From: Ornithodoros turicata
Lineage: Eukaryota > Arthropoda > Arachnida > Ixodida > Argasidae
NCBI RefSeq assembly: GCF_037126465.1
Contig: NC_088203.1
Coordinates: 78,154,168-78,218,167, forward strand
Reading direction: 5' to 3'
Length of the DNA stretch: 64,000 bases
Shown here one piece after another: positions 45,691-57,291 of the stretch. A program made the translations under genes and the position numbers. How positions within the stretch are numbered: position 1 is the stretch's first letter; each line of letters begins with the position of its first letter. The notes under the pieces are model-generated. The model made no database searches. It saw nothing but the letters and a program-made list of their open reading frames with translations, and had not been told where the DNA came from.

Positions 45691-45833
45691 CACATTCAAA
45701 GAAAGAAAGGAAGAGGAGTATCAGCAACATTTAGTAACCGTACGTGCACGTAGAGTGGTCCCAGGGAACGTTCTGCCACCAGTAACAGAGAGCAGCGTTT
45801 TGTGCTATCTATGTCCCACGTGCCGATTCATTC

Positions 45834-45965
45834 CTTTTTAAACTCTGTGAGCGCCGCGAAACAACTCTGGCTGTGAGGAGTGCACAGACGCGGACAGGTG
45901 GAGAGAAGTGTACCACGATGCAGTGGGAGAGAAGGGTGTTAATTTTGCGTCCATGGGGCGCTGAA
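45834..45965 (-). mobile_element. SINE family A, copy 8 (tail half, diverged)
   Basis: GTGAGCGCCGCGAAACAACT, GGACAGGTGGAGAGAAG and TGCGTCCATGGGGCG blocks; head missing. Confidence 0.75.
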
Positions 45966-46099
45966 TTCGCTTTCGCTGGATTCGTGTCGTTGCTTGCATA
46001 GGCGACGAAACTAAAAAGTTGAGTTGCAGCTGCAATTATTTCTTCAAAACGAACTACGACTACGAACTGGACTACGATTCTAGACTGACTGGGACTGGA

Positions 46100-46215
46100 G
46101 ATGCATGTTGGAAGGGCTGGGCGAATATTGGGATTTTTGGGATGCAAAAGAGAAGAATTCCGATTCGAATACGGAGTTCTATATTCAAATTTTGAATAGA
46201 AGCGATGTTTGTACC
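46100..46215. repeat. hAT-like repeat fragment (GGGCTGGGCGAATATT start)
   Basis: GGGCTGGGCGAATATTGGGA at the left, then GATTCGAATACGG and ATTCAAATTTTGAATAG. The GGGCTGGGCGAATATT start is a common hAT-type end in animals; here no partner end was found. Confidence 0.45.
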
Positions 46216-46308
46216 AAGTAGGAGCCCCGAAGCCGCACTCGTAAAACTTCTGAAGAGAAGCAAACAAAGGGAGTGTTGCTTCATACGATGATCCGTATGG
46301 ATATATAA

Positions 46309-46319
46309 CGTGTGTGTGT

Positions 46320-46376
<57 letters not shown>
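46309..46376. repeat. (TG)n microsatellite
   Basis: About 66 bp of TG with one GAG interruption. It produces a (TH)n open frame on the minus strand that is not a gene. Confidence 0.95.
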
Positions 46377-46380
<4 letters not shown>

Positions 46381-46456
46381 CGTGCTGTATTTCCGCATGC
46401 GTACGCTGCATGTGTGCTCGGTTCAGTTATATAACTCTTCGATCCGTATTCGCTCA

Positions 46457-46655
46457 ATAGACCACTTGCACCCCTACGTCATCGATTACGTTTCGCCACC
46501 GCGCAAAGCATGCTGGTGGGCACCTATCAACCTTATCAGCCTTTTCGGCCTATCAGCAGACGCGTTTTTCCCGCTTCTTGCCAACCAGAGCAAAATATAA
46601 CCTCGAACCGGTCTTCTCGGGACGCCACATGTTTGTAAACAGAAAGTGGTCTATA
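46457..46655. mobile_element. Miniature element, family M6, copy 2
   Basis: ATAGACCACTTG at the left and AAGTGGTCTAT at the right form inverted ends; the interior matches copy 1 at 42.0 kb (TACGTCATCGATTACGTTTC, GCAAAGCATGCTGGTGGGC). It has an extra ~18 bp (CTTTTCGGCCTATCAG) relative to copy 1. Confidence 0.75.
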
Positions 46656-46697
46656 GCTGTCGCCTGCTTCTTCCGTGGCATAGTAGTCGTATTCCTC

Positions 46698-46787
46698 CAT
46701 ATAGAAGACATGACCCCGAGTTTGGGGTAAAGACGCAGGCGAGACACGAAGTAGGCGGGACAAACACAAGGTCATGTCTTCTATATG
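46698..46787. repeat. 18-bp perfect inverted repeat in a retroelement 3' module
   Basis: CATATAGAAGACATGACC at 46698-46715 and its exact reverse complement at 46770-46787. The right arm continues GTATACACCAACCAGCTAGC and then a (TTTA)n run. Confidence 0.85.
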
Positions 46788-46806
46788 TATACACCAACCA
46801 GCTAGC

Positions 46807-46842
46807 ATGCGTTTATTTATTTATTTATTTATTTATTTATTT
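46807..46842. repeat. (TTTA)n microsatellite
   Basis: TTTA units follow directly on a CCAACCAGCTAGC terminus. Confidence 0.9.
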
Positions 46843-47493
46843 CCATTTCCATTCTTCTATACTATGCGCCTACGTCGTATTCCGCCGTTCCGCCGTTTGC
46901 AATACTGAATAGAGTCATCGAGTTTTCCAGGTCAAATCTCTGTGCTTCTCATGCGAATGTTTACATTAAGAGCACGAATGCATCTTGCATTTCGTTATCG
47001 TCCCCCGGGGCGTTTTTTTTTTTTTTTTTGTTCGATTGCCTTCGAAACTGAAACGGTTCCTTCGGCGAGATGCGCGCGCGAAATTTCACTCCGTACACAT
47101 GCGGGAATCGCTGGATCGTGGTTCGATACCTAAACAGGCCTCAGCGAGGACACCCAATACTTCTCCATACGGAAAATGTGTTTCGTTTCACGGCTTTTCT
47201 CTCTCTTCTTCTCTTCTTCTTTTTTTGCTTGTTTTTCAACACAGCAGTTGTCGAGACGCCCGGTAATGGAAGTACACTGTGTCGTGGTTTTCTTGTAAAG
47301 TGAGCGTGTAGCAATGAGTTGCGCGTGTTATGCTAGTGTGAAGCGGCGCTGCGCTCGCAGGAACATTTCGGGCGCGTGAGTCCGAAAAAATAAATAAGTA
47401 AATAAAAAGGAATCATCCGTTGGTTCGGGGAAAGAAGTGCAGCAGTTGAAGCGTGCAAAGTTTCTTCCTTTTTGCTTGGAGGTGGACATGAAC

Positions 47494-47606
47494 TTTTTTT
47501 TTTGTTCCGTGTTAGCGCCGCGAAGCAACTGTGGCTATGAGCGGCGTATAGACGTGGACAGGCGGAGAGAGGACCGCGGGCAGGAGTGGGCGGAAAGGGG
47601 GGGATT
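47494..47606 (-). mobile_element. SINE family A, copy 9 (tail only)
   Basis: T10 run, GTGTTAGCGCCGCGAAGCAA, CTATGAGCGGCGTATAGACG and a GGACAGGCGGAGAGAGGAC block. Little diverged, so probably among the younger copies. Confidence 0.88.
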
Positions 47607-48527
47607 AAATATTTGCGAACACAACATAGTGTGTGTCCCAGACGAGCACTCACTTCCGTCACTTCCAAGAACTTTAAAGGAAGAAGTGGCACGAGCGATT
47701 TTCCACAAAAACGTGAGCGTAGTAACGCATACAGGATTGTGTTACAGTGACATTTTCGAGAGGCTGTTTTCTCAATTGTGGCATATTTCTCAGTGAAATG
47801 CAGTTAGACAAGTCAACTCCGCCCACGAATCTAAACACGTCTGTGATTGGGCTTGAGTGGGCACGTGACGCCTCCGACGTAGTCCACCCGCCTGCTTCGA
47901 ACTGTAGCGCGTACACTGATTATGCCGCGAAAGCACTCGTCGGAGACGACGTACACGTAGCACATTTGCATGCTTTTAAAGCAGACACGTAAAATATTCG
48001 CACCGACAAAACATGTGAACCAGCTCCCCTGCCAGCCATGCGGCCGCCATCTTTTCGTATGAAAGGACTGCTCGATCTCAATGTGCGAACTACATTATCT
48101 GCTGGCGGAGATGTACCTCTGCGACTGAAACTCTTGTTTTGTCCACCCTTTTCTGTTACGCGTTTGTTTTCTATCTGTTTCCAGTCTTGAATGATCCAAT
48201 CGCAAATCGGAAGTGGATCGGGTTTTGAAGTTCGCCTTGGCCGACTTTCGGCCTCAGGGGTGGGCGTGCACGAGTCTCGAAAAGAAAAGGGAGATCTGTT
48301 GCTATGTAATAAACACTGCAGGGAGGGACCACCATTCAAGGCCCTCACACTCGAAAGTCGTGCTCTGTTTAGAATTTCTGAACACACGTTGCGGTTCCGC
48401 GAGCGATGACCATGCGGTCGTGGTCAGTGTTGCTATCAATCATACCTACACGTATACGATCGTGTTCTCTTTGGATGGCGAAAAAGATATCGTTGTGAAG
48501 CCTTTTGCTGGAACTCTGCCATAATTT
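47607..48527. other. No gene recognised
   Basis: A 155-codon minus frame (47920-48387) and plus frames of 72-119 codons overlap; none has a domain. GGTTCGATACC at about 47119, just upstream of copy 9, resembles an isolated B-box. Confidence 0.35.
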
Positions 48528-48613
48528 CAGTCAGTTTGTTTGTTTATTTATTTGTAAGCAATAAAGAGCTGAGAAATTGAACTCTTCTCCCGACGTGTTG
48601 TGCTATATACTCC
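48528..48613 (-). mobile_element. LINE 3' tail (same family as 11087-11669)
   Basis: On the minus strand: CACAACACGTCGGGAGAAGA, then GTTCAATTTCTC and a TTACAAATAAATAAACAAAC tail. Confidence 0.65.
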
Positions 48614-49011
48614 TAATATAAATTCTTCCCCCCAAACGAAAAGAAAAAGACAAAGAAAGAAAGACAAAACCTACCAGCGCTCTGCTCGCATGTTCACTAA
48701 AGTTCGATATCCACTATTCACATGTTCACTATTCAGAAGTTCACTATTCACAGTTATCCCAAGATCATGCACTGAGAAGCCTAGAAGGATGTATCCATCC
48801 CACAGCTCTGAACAAATTCCACAAGTGCCGTCAAGGCAGCACCCGTCGTGTTCAGTCAGTAACGAAGACACGACGAATGCTCTTCTTTCTCAAATCTTTT
48901 TGGGATTATACTGTGCACGTATAATGTTGCAATAATGAACAGCAGCTAATCACGTTAGTGATTGATTATGCGCAAAGTAGCACCCTATATTTGATTGCAG
49001 GGATAAAGGGG

Positions 49012-49093
49012 ATCTAAACGTCGAACCCGAGACGAGGAAACTGGAAGGACTAAGACGACACATTTTGTCTTGTCTCGGGTTCTACGTTTAGTT
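49012..49093. repeat. 22-bp inverted repeat (20 of 22 match) in a retroelement 3' module
   Basis: ATCTAAACGTCGAACCCGAG on the left and GTCTCGGGTTCTACGTTTAG on the right, with a 38-nt spacer. The right arm runs on into TCTATATGTGCCAGCTCGCC. A run of ttcactattca-like words lies just before, at about 48712-48757. Confidence 0.75.
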
Positions 49094-49112
49094 ATCTATA
49101 TGTGCCAGCTCG

Positions 49113-49649
49113 CCTTCTTCCCATAAAGGGGATCATCTGCTAGCCGCAACTCGAGAATGGGAAGATTCATTAGTTCTACAGCCTCCGTGAGATACCCCTT
49201 GCGTTGTTTAAGAACCGTAATGCGTGGCGAGGAATTGGTCAATTTGCATGAAATATGTCTTGGCTGATAGATTTCGTGCATCGCTCACTTTTGTGATCGC
49301 TCACAAAATAAAGGTGCCTCAAACGAGAACACTGATTTCATTAAGCGCTAGAAAGAGGAATCTAAAATCAACACATTCAACAATATTTTGTCTTCGTATG
49401 TGCCGTCTATCTCCCGCACGATTCTATGTCAGCCATAGGGTCAAACGACAAGACTCGCTAACATTTCAGATTCAAGCTACGCGCAAATTGTAACATGCTG
49501 ACGTAACAGCAAGGTCGCAACGGAATCCACCTGTCGTGCGGTTGGAGAAACAACGGCAATGAAACCAGGCTGAAATTAGTGCCTCCAATATCCATTGCAT
49601 GTACAGTACTTTAGTGGAACGAATAATGCCATTAAGGTGCTCCGTTAGT
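49113..49649. other. No gene recognised
   Basis: AT-leaning mixed sequence; an 89-codon plus frame at 49224-49493 has no domain. Confidence 0.4.
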
Positions 49650-49911
49650 TGTATAGCCGAGGTCGTGCTGAAGAATGGGAGGTGGCGGGTTCGAATCCTA
49701 TCACCGGCTGTGCTGTCTGAGGTTTTCCCTGGATTTTCCAAAGACTTTCCAGACGAATGTCGGCACAGTTTCCCCCTGAAGTCGGCCCAGGACGCATACT
49801 AATCCCCTCTGTCCCCCACTCCTTCCTGCTGTCCTGTCTCCGTCTATCCACACCTGTACGCCGCTCATAGCTACAGTTGCTTCGCGGCGCTAACGCAGAA
49901 TAAAAAAAAAT
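49650..49911 (+). mobile_element. tRNA-derived SINE, family A, copy 10 (plus strand)
   Basis: TATAGCCGAGGTCGTGCTG (shortened head), B-box GGGTTCGAATCCTATC, full body including GAAGTCGGCCCAGGACGC, GCTTCGCGGCGCTAACGC, then an A9 tail. A deletion between the A-box and GGTCGTGCTG makes the head shorter than in copy 5. Confidence 0.88.
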
Positions 49912-52900
49912 ATTTAGTCATCTTCAAAGCGCCTCCTTGAAGGTGACGCAGACGAACGTCCGTGACTCACACGTCCATCTTGCCGTCGTACACGTCAGCC
50001 ACCCGTTTGTTCACGTCCACCTTCAACGGAGGTATTGGTTTCCTTTGGCGCCGCAAGGATTATTATATAGTGGACCTGACCTGTAGGTGTATATAGTGTA
50101 GGGCTTCGTAACATTCACAGCCCTAAACGTCGGCTTAAGGGGCCACCTGCCGTGATACACGGCGAGAATTTGTCTGAGTAACACCATAGATGAGGATTAG
50201 AAATTCACTGTTCGCAGGAAATGCTCAAAGCTACTGTGGGAACGGTCTGTCATTACGGGATTAAAGCGAGATATAAAAAAGAAGAAGAAGAAAGAAAGAA
50301 ACAGGGCCGCTTGGTTCTTCAGCAGCGAACCTTGATGTATTGTCCTACTTCGCGTAACTGAGCCTCACGAGTGTTGCCCATGAAAGTAAATATATAGAGA
50401 GAAGCAGTTGTGGAAGTGATTATACTTAACCTTCGGAGAAAAGATTTTTCTTCGGAAAGGAAGGAGAGAAGGAGGATGTTGATATTATTATTGGTCGGTT
50501 CAGCTTCCAGCTTCATTTGGGGAAGCCATGACACCGATTATTGATGTCATTTTGTTTTGGGTTCTCGCGTGGTGATGTCACTGAAGGGGTGACGTCATCG
50601 GTGACTCTCTATGGCGAACGATTGCTTTCGCAGCGGGGCTCTAGCATCTGTGAAGTCCCGTGTGAGCGTTAGTTCTTTTTGGAGCGGGGTTGGGGGTGGG
50701 GAAGTGGCAATGGCTAACAGGATTTTAGGCATCATGGTTATGTGTGTGAAAATTTTGTGGTGTGGAGAGCACGTACGTTCTATGCAAAGAGGGGGTTCTA
50801 TCTTGTGGGAAATCAGCAGAATTCACCGGACGAAGGGGCCAGCTCTTTTTATAATCTCCCTACGCATGTGTATAATTTGAGTAGTGGACGAATTAGGAGG
50901 TAATCTAGTTTGGGTATGGCGCACGCGTTCTGTGATGTACTCTTTCCCCCTTCCTATGGCACTTGTCACGACGACGTAACACATGATAATGACATGGGCT
51001 GAGGGGTGTACCTCGAAATAAAGCGATCGAAATCTCTGTTACAAAATAAGCTACCGTAAATAAATGTTACCAGACTATAAAATGCACAGTCGCGCGCAGG
51101 AAACTGCCATCAGCGAGCTTAGACTAACCTGGACATAAATATGAAAACACCGAACTTAGACTTACCTAATAATAAATTAACCAACCGACGTGTTGTTCGG
51201 TCGTGTCCGCCCTGCTAAGCCTAACGGCCGCTAAAATGTGGCATTCGTTCGCTAAAACGACTTGGACAGACATCGAAAACCCGTGAATTTGGGTGATTAA
51301 ATAGGGATGTCGTGTTCCTAGACTCGGCATATACCGTCTTACGAAGCAATCGATCATTCTCCTTGATTTCCTTCGTTTCGAGAAACGCAAGGAGAAAGGT
51401 CGTTTTGAAGGCAGAGGCATGCCACCCTCGTTTAAATAGGAGGCGATTGATTTTCATCTGTGTGACACCTATAAGTAGGGTCGTTGGGAATAAAACCTTT
51501 TCAGAAAAATAACGTGAATTTCGAGATCGGGGACTTCGCAACCGGGAACATGGAGGTCCTCCCGGGCTGGGTAACAACTGGAGGGGTGGCGCCCTACCTC
51601 ATTACACGCGAGAAATTGGATGAGTGACATAGGAGTGGGAATGAGTCAAGTATAGGCCACAGAACGACTCAAACATCGGCTACCTCTGACTGTTGCCAGG
51701 ACGTACCTCGCTTAAATGTCTACCTATTGCACGGTTGCGGAAACGGAGCTAGTTATCAATAGCGAGATGAGATTGAATGTAAAAAAAAAAAGAAGAAGAA
51801 GAAGAGGGGGACGAATTGTAGAGCAGTCTTATTCCATTGCTTTCTCAAAGATGACAACAATTAATTCTAGTTGGCACATTGGGATTAAAGGGCTTAGACA
51901 TGGTCAAGCACATAAATTAACTATGCGACTAAAACTGCGGAAAAATTGGTTTCAGATCAATTGATTCTCCCATCACGCTTGATTATTCCGTAAATTCCCG
52001 CCATGTTAGATGCGTGCTCACTTCGTACTCAGTGCACTCGATGGACGGGATTATTTCCCACTTTGATACGGTTGCCGTTCAGCTGGAATCCGGCCATTTC
52101 TTTGCATTCCGTAAAGTGTCCTATCTGTGCAGCATCTTCGCGATTCTACGATATTTCCGCGAGAGAGAACTTTATAATCTAATTGGACAAAAAAAAAAAA
52201 AAAACGAAAAACAAAAGAAAGAAAAAGAAACATTTCCCAAGTACAGGACCAGCAGACGCACTTTTTTTTTCTTTTGAGAAGAGAGAAGAACCAGTGCAGC
52301 AAGATTAAATCGAGACTGACGGAGTTTTTGAAGGTCGCGCATTCGATAAGCTCTTTTGAAACGGTCTTGCGTTCTGATTTCGCGTTCCCGACGACTTTGT
52401 CGGTTTAATATTAATTCCGTCCTTCGAAAAAGTGAGTGCAGCTGTATATATACATGAGAAGAAGAAAAAAGGCGAGCTTCTTTCTCTGCTCTTAATCCGC
52501 CATATATAATACCGGCGCAAGATCGTCCAGAAAATAGAAATACAGTTTTTCCGGGTCCGTCTTTTGTTCGGATTTCTTTATTGAGGGTGGTGGTGGGGTA
52601 TATTCTTTTTTATTTCTTCATCGGAGTTCGAGTGGATGGGGGACGTCTGTAGAGGAATTTTAATCTCCCCTGCGGATGACGTTTGTGGGTTGGAGAGGAA
52701 ATTTGGCGGAAAATAATAGTGATAAAAGAGACATGTTTGGGGTCAGTCAGGAAAGAAAAGACTAGGAAATGAAAGATAAGCTGGGAGGGGAATTGGAGTG
52801 AAGAAGTTCGTTTTTCTTTTTAAGTCTGTGGTATTAAAAAGTGGTGTCAAGAGGGTTCCGGCATTTCAACGCCAGTCTGTGTCATGCTGATTCGGCGAAA

Positions 52901-54717
52901 CCTTCTTTCCCCACCCGCTTATACCGACATAATTCCGCCCTCGTTAATTAGATTCCGAATTCTACGTTTTAAAACTTGGCATTTTCTTCTTCTCTTTAAA
53001 TTTTGTCTTTCTGTTCTAATTCCATTATTTTCTTTAAATTATTCGTCTTTGTCTGCGGTGTATTGTGGCGACAGAGAACCTGTGCCGCTCGGCAAGGACG
53101 ATGATCCTATCCTGTAGCGCGGGAGAGTGGTAAGTTGCACATCCTCTAGAAACCCCTCTACTCTTTCAGAGGGCCGGAGCCCTGTCAACGTCTTTCTATG
53201 ACGTGGAGGGTCCCACGCAAGTAGCGCCATGCCGTGTCTGTCGTAGCCGCATTTTGAACCGCCGGATTTGATGCCACAAGTGAGACCTCGCGGCTGCTCC
53301 CCACGCTTTTTTGTAAATTTATAACGAAAATAATGCGCACTGTGGCTCCTGATATATATATATGCTGCTTGAAGCAGGGTTTCGAGCCACGCTAAACGTC
53401 ACTTCCCTCCTCTCACCCCTTCACAAATAACCCTCTCCCTTTCTTCCTTTTCTCTTTCACTAAAAACAATACGCTACGACAGTTTGTATTTTGCGCATGA
53501 GAGAGGGTAAAGTTTGCAGAAACCACGTGGTGAAGAACCTGTCCACTCACAAGGCAGCAGTAAGCAGTTGGGGAGAGAGGGAAACTGAGGAGCTGCGCAG
53601 AAACCTCCTCCTCCTCCTCCTGCAGCCTAAAGCGAGAAAACGACCTCTGAAGAGTGGAGGGAGAAGAGACGCTCAAGGGAAACGACGTAAGTGCGTGGTG
53701 GCGCAATTCACGAAAGATGGCAGAAGGAAATTGACTGTGTTTACAAAGTGCGCTGTCGTATCCACGTTGCAACGTAATTTCATCGCGGCGACAAACAGAA
53801 TGAAAAGGAACGCGGAAGAGCAAAACAACAGCCGAGCTTCTTGTGTGCCTGGAATGTCGAGGGATGCTTCCATGCACGGATCAATGACGATACATTCTCT
53901 CTTTCCTTGTTTTGTGGTTTCTCGTCTTTTTTGTTGTTGTTTGTATATATATGTATATATATTTTTTTTTTTGGGGGGGGGGGCGCTGCGAATCCTGGTG
54001 TCCAAAAATAAAGTTGTTTCGAACCTATGAACTGTTCGCTTTAATGGTGCTTTTACATCAGCCTCATTAAACGCTGATTTTTTCACCTCTCTTTTACATA
54101 TCGATCTCGAATATAATGTTAATGACGACATAGCTAGAATATTTGTGCTCCTTTCACGCGTGCTGTGTTGTTTTGAAAATTTGGGTCCGTGTCGAAGGAA
54201 TTGAACTGGGAAGCGTGTCTGTGGGTGGGGAGGAAAGCTTATTTATAGAGACTTAACGAGATTGTGACGGAGATAATTGGTAACAATTAGGCGCCATGGC
54301 TGATGCGAAGTGCACCCTGTCAAGCTTGAACTGTTTTTCTTTTTTTGGTTTCCTCTGAGAGCAGAGAGTACGGTGAATGTTATCAATATTCCGTGACGCT
54401 GCCGTTCATTGCGCTTTAAGGCTTCTACTTTGTGTTCATTTCCACACAAGTGCTGAAGCCCAGAATAAAAAGCTAAATTCTGACTTGATAAAGGCAAAGT
54501 GTTGTTTATTAACAATGTAGCATAGCTTAGTTTCACGACGTCTAAACAGTTTTGTTTGTGTCATGGAACGTCATGCACGCATAGATTCGTACTCTAACGG
54601 TACTCTAACGGTGAATGTACATTCCAAGCCCTTGCGTATTGTTGGAAGCAGCAAGTATTTTCTTATAAGTACAGGTATTTGTATTCGTAGTACATTAGTG
54701 TAGTAGTGTAACGTTCG
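49912..54717. other. No gene recognised
   Basis: The longest stretch without a named element. Small items: GAAGAAGAAGAAA runs (50280, 51786), A15 at about 52190, (AT)n at 53350, poly-T/G at about 53962-53982. A 179-codon plus frame (53491-54030) and a 154-codon minus frame (53413-53877) overlap without domains. No exon is claimed. Confidence 0.35.
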
Positions 54718-54790
54718 TATACAGGGTGCTTCACGCTTTCACCTAAACTGTCACAAAATTCAATTAACACAATCTCGTGAAGCAGCGACA
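54718..54790. repeat. Possible transposon end (TACAGGGTGCTTCACGC)
   Basis: CAGGGTG preceded by TA resembles the ends of the element at 14.3 kb, but the sequence then differs (TTTCACCTAAACTGTCACAA) and no right end was found. Confidence 0.3.
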
Positions 54791-54987
54791 CGAGGAGGAC
54801 ATGGGCCTCCCCTTCAGCTTTGTTTTCGATGTTTCTGCTGCTACTTATCACTTTGTTGTCGCGTATATTTTTTCCCACATGAATTACATGTGGTTTACGT
54901 GTGTTTACATGTTTTGCATGTGTTTGTTCTCGCATACTTTGATTTGTGTTACTTATTATTCTAACGCATTGCTGGTGCTTGTATAAT

Positions 54988-55072
54988 GTTTGTCCCCTCT
55001 CCTTGCCCTGGCCCCGTGTAATGCCCTTTCGGGCCCTTGGGAGTGTAAATAAATGAATGAATAAATAAACCT
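54988..55072 (+). mobile_element. LINE 3' tail, CR1/L2-like style
   Basis: CCCTGGCCCCGTGTAATGCC, then CTTTCGGGCCCTTGGGAGTG and TAAATAAATGAATGAATAAA. The GGGCCC hairpin-prone block followed by an (AATA/ATGA) tandem tail is the usual CR1/L2 3' shape. Confidence 0.6.
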
Positions 55073-55299
55073 TCTTGTGTTTGTTTGTGAGCTTTTTGGA
55101 ATAGCAAGCCTACATTATGGCTAACCTTTCCCTTCTCTTTTTTTATTTGCATTAACCCCCCCCCCCCCCATTACATTGATATCGCAAATTCCGGAGTTGA
55201 ATTGTCAAAACTGAGTTTCTCAAAACTCAGTTTCAAACAGAAGATCGGTGTCCCGCTGTAGAATATCCGCCGCCCGGTTTTTAAATACACAGATGAGGA

Positions 55300-56455
55300 A
55301 GATACGACAAAAGGAACTCGTTACACGTTAAGTTACTGCGTAAGAAATGTAACTATGCTACTAACGAAGTTACAAATTATTAAAGTGAACTTGAAGCTCC
55401 TATGTTACTTTGGAAAAGCAACGAGTTCCCTTCATTATGCTTGCCGTGTGATATGCACTTTTACTTCTTGACCTTCGTATAATTAACGGAGATATTGATT
55501 TTGAAATAGGTGGGGCACGTTTTCTAGCAGTATTGATATCTACAAATTGTACCAGTCTTCGGTATGACGAAAGAAGCCGTAGCTTTATGCGCTTCCTTAG
55601 AACGGCGTCAGATGATTTTGATATATTTTTCATTCCTTTAATGGAGCACAAAGCAGGCATCTGCGCATATTTCGTAGAACCTCGCCAAGTGTGGCATTTA
55701 ATCTACCAACACAGTGCCCTCTTCCGTTAGAGCTGGTCGCCATGATGACTCTCCGAACATGCGGCCGAAACAGAACTTGTATTGTATTTGTATTGATTTA
55801 ATGACGTGCCTGCCAACAGCTGAATAATAGCCTACTGGGCAGGACCTTGTAGCATCAGCATCTTGTAGTGCACACCAACAAGGTCACACGCATCGTGCAC
55901 ATGCGCACGGTGCGCACATGGATGTCGTCTCATTAGAAAGGGAGGGGGAAAAGGAACTTGACACTTGCCGCGTATTCACACGAGCGACATCCTCAGGGAA
56001 GATTCTAGTGGAAGAAAAAGCGAGAACACTGCCCACAGAGTCGAAGTTCCGTTCCGTGTATTCACATGGTGCGGAATATCGGGAGTGACGTACTGCACAC
56101 TTAGCAGACGACACCTTCAGCATGTTTTCCTGTCGTCTGCTACGGAATATCTTGTGACCGTGTCGCAGGATATCCCCCGCGGTTAGCAGTGTACGTGAAG
56201 CCAGGACGTTGAGAGCTCGCGCTCATGGAACAGCAGAAAGCTATGACGTTTTTCGCATCTTCTGATGGAATATTTTGGAGAATGTCGCTCGTGGGAATAC
56301 ACGGTTACCCCAAGTTACTTTGGCAAAGTCACGTAAAAAGAAACAAGTTCCGCAAGGAGTTACCGGGGCTCAGAAGTAACGAGTTAACGTTTTGTTGTTA
56401 ACGTTGAACGTTTCCAAAAAGTAACCTAGTTACAGTAGTTAAGTCCAACACCGAT
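55300..56455. mobile_element. GTTAC-rich inverted-repeat element, copy 2, with nested M1
   Basis: Left part AGGAACTCGTTACACGTTAA and AACGAAGTTACAAATTA; right part AAGTTACTTTGGCAAAGTCA, AGTAACGAGTTAACG and TAACCTAGTTACAGTAG. The right part aligns with copy 1 at 31.06-31.19 kb. The M1 element at 55968-56304 sits directly before the right part. The middle (55440-55960) is unrelated to copy 1. Confidence 0.55.
55968..56304. mobile_element. Miniature inverted-repeat element, family M1, copy f (full length)
   Basis: CCGCGTATTCACACGAGCGA at the left; reversed right end CCGTGTATTCCCACGAGCGA. Core arms AGCAGACGACA (56103-56113) and TGTCGTCTGCT (56131-56141) form an internal 11-bp hairpin. Flanking triplets TTG/TTA differ by one base. 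Length 337 bp. Confidence 0.88.
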
Positions 56456-57291
56456 TAAATAGACGCCAGCAGAAACCGCGAAGGAAACGAGGAAGGAAGC
56501 GATGACATGTGCACGCACAACTTCAATTACACATCACTATGGGTGTGGCAGCGACACACCCAACCCAATAAGTTATAAGAGGCTGTCTTCGTCTACTTAG
56601 GATGACACACGAAACCTGTAGGGGCACACAAAGCTAGGTATCTCTCTTCCGATTCGTAATCACCCGCCCGAATTGTCAGAGGGACGACAGTGAGCTACCG
56701 CCGTTCTCCTTCCAGGGTGATTATGTCAGAACAAATTAAAAGGGTGCAAGCGAAGGGCTTCATCCCAGAATACGCTTAAAGCCGACAACTGTTATATGCG
56801 CAGAATGATGCAGAAATGTAGTCCGTCAGCTCTCAAATATTACTGCGCCGCAGATAGTATGGCTGGGCACAGAGACGTCACTCTCCCTCCTCCGCCAGAT
56901 AATGTAATTCATCGTACTCGCTCTGCGTCCGCACTACACGAGCCCTCCCCCATGGCGGCGCTGCAGTATCTCTGCTGGCGCGCTGTTGTGTATCCTTATC
57001 TGAACGGCGTATGTAGGTGACGGACTAGATTTCTTTTCCTTCTTAAGTTCAACACGAGTATAAGTGAAAATGCCTCAGTAAATACGCCGACCAGCGACTA
57101 CAAGTGTGAGTTCTGACGCGACCATGTTGCGTGGTACACGGTGTTACGCTCTTGGCTGTATGAACATGTCCAGCGTTAATCAGAAACAACATTCCACAAG
57201 CCGATCACAGACTCCCCGCGATCTGCAGACGCCGTCCCTCCCGCCCACCGGCTGGTCGCCAGAGGTTCTCCTGCCGCTCCCTGATTGGACT
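56456..57291. other. No gene recognised
   Basis: Frames of 74 and 63 codons occur at 56796-57020 and 57106-57297. The second has CYALGC, slightly like the start of a THAP finger, but the conserved residues that should follow are absent. Confidence 0.35.

Noticed and set aside
45809..46411. 200-codon frame with a long TH repeat
   Set aside because: It is the translation of the (TG)n microsatellite plus a SINE fragment.
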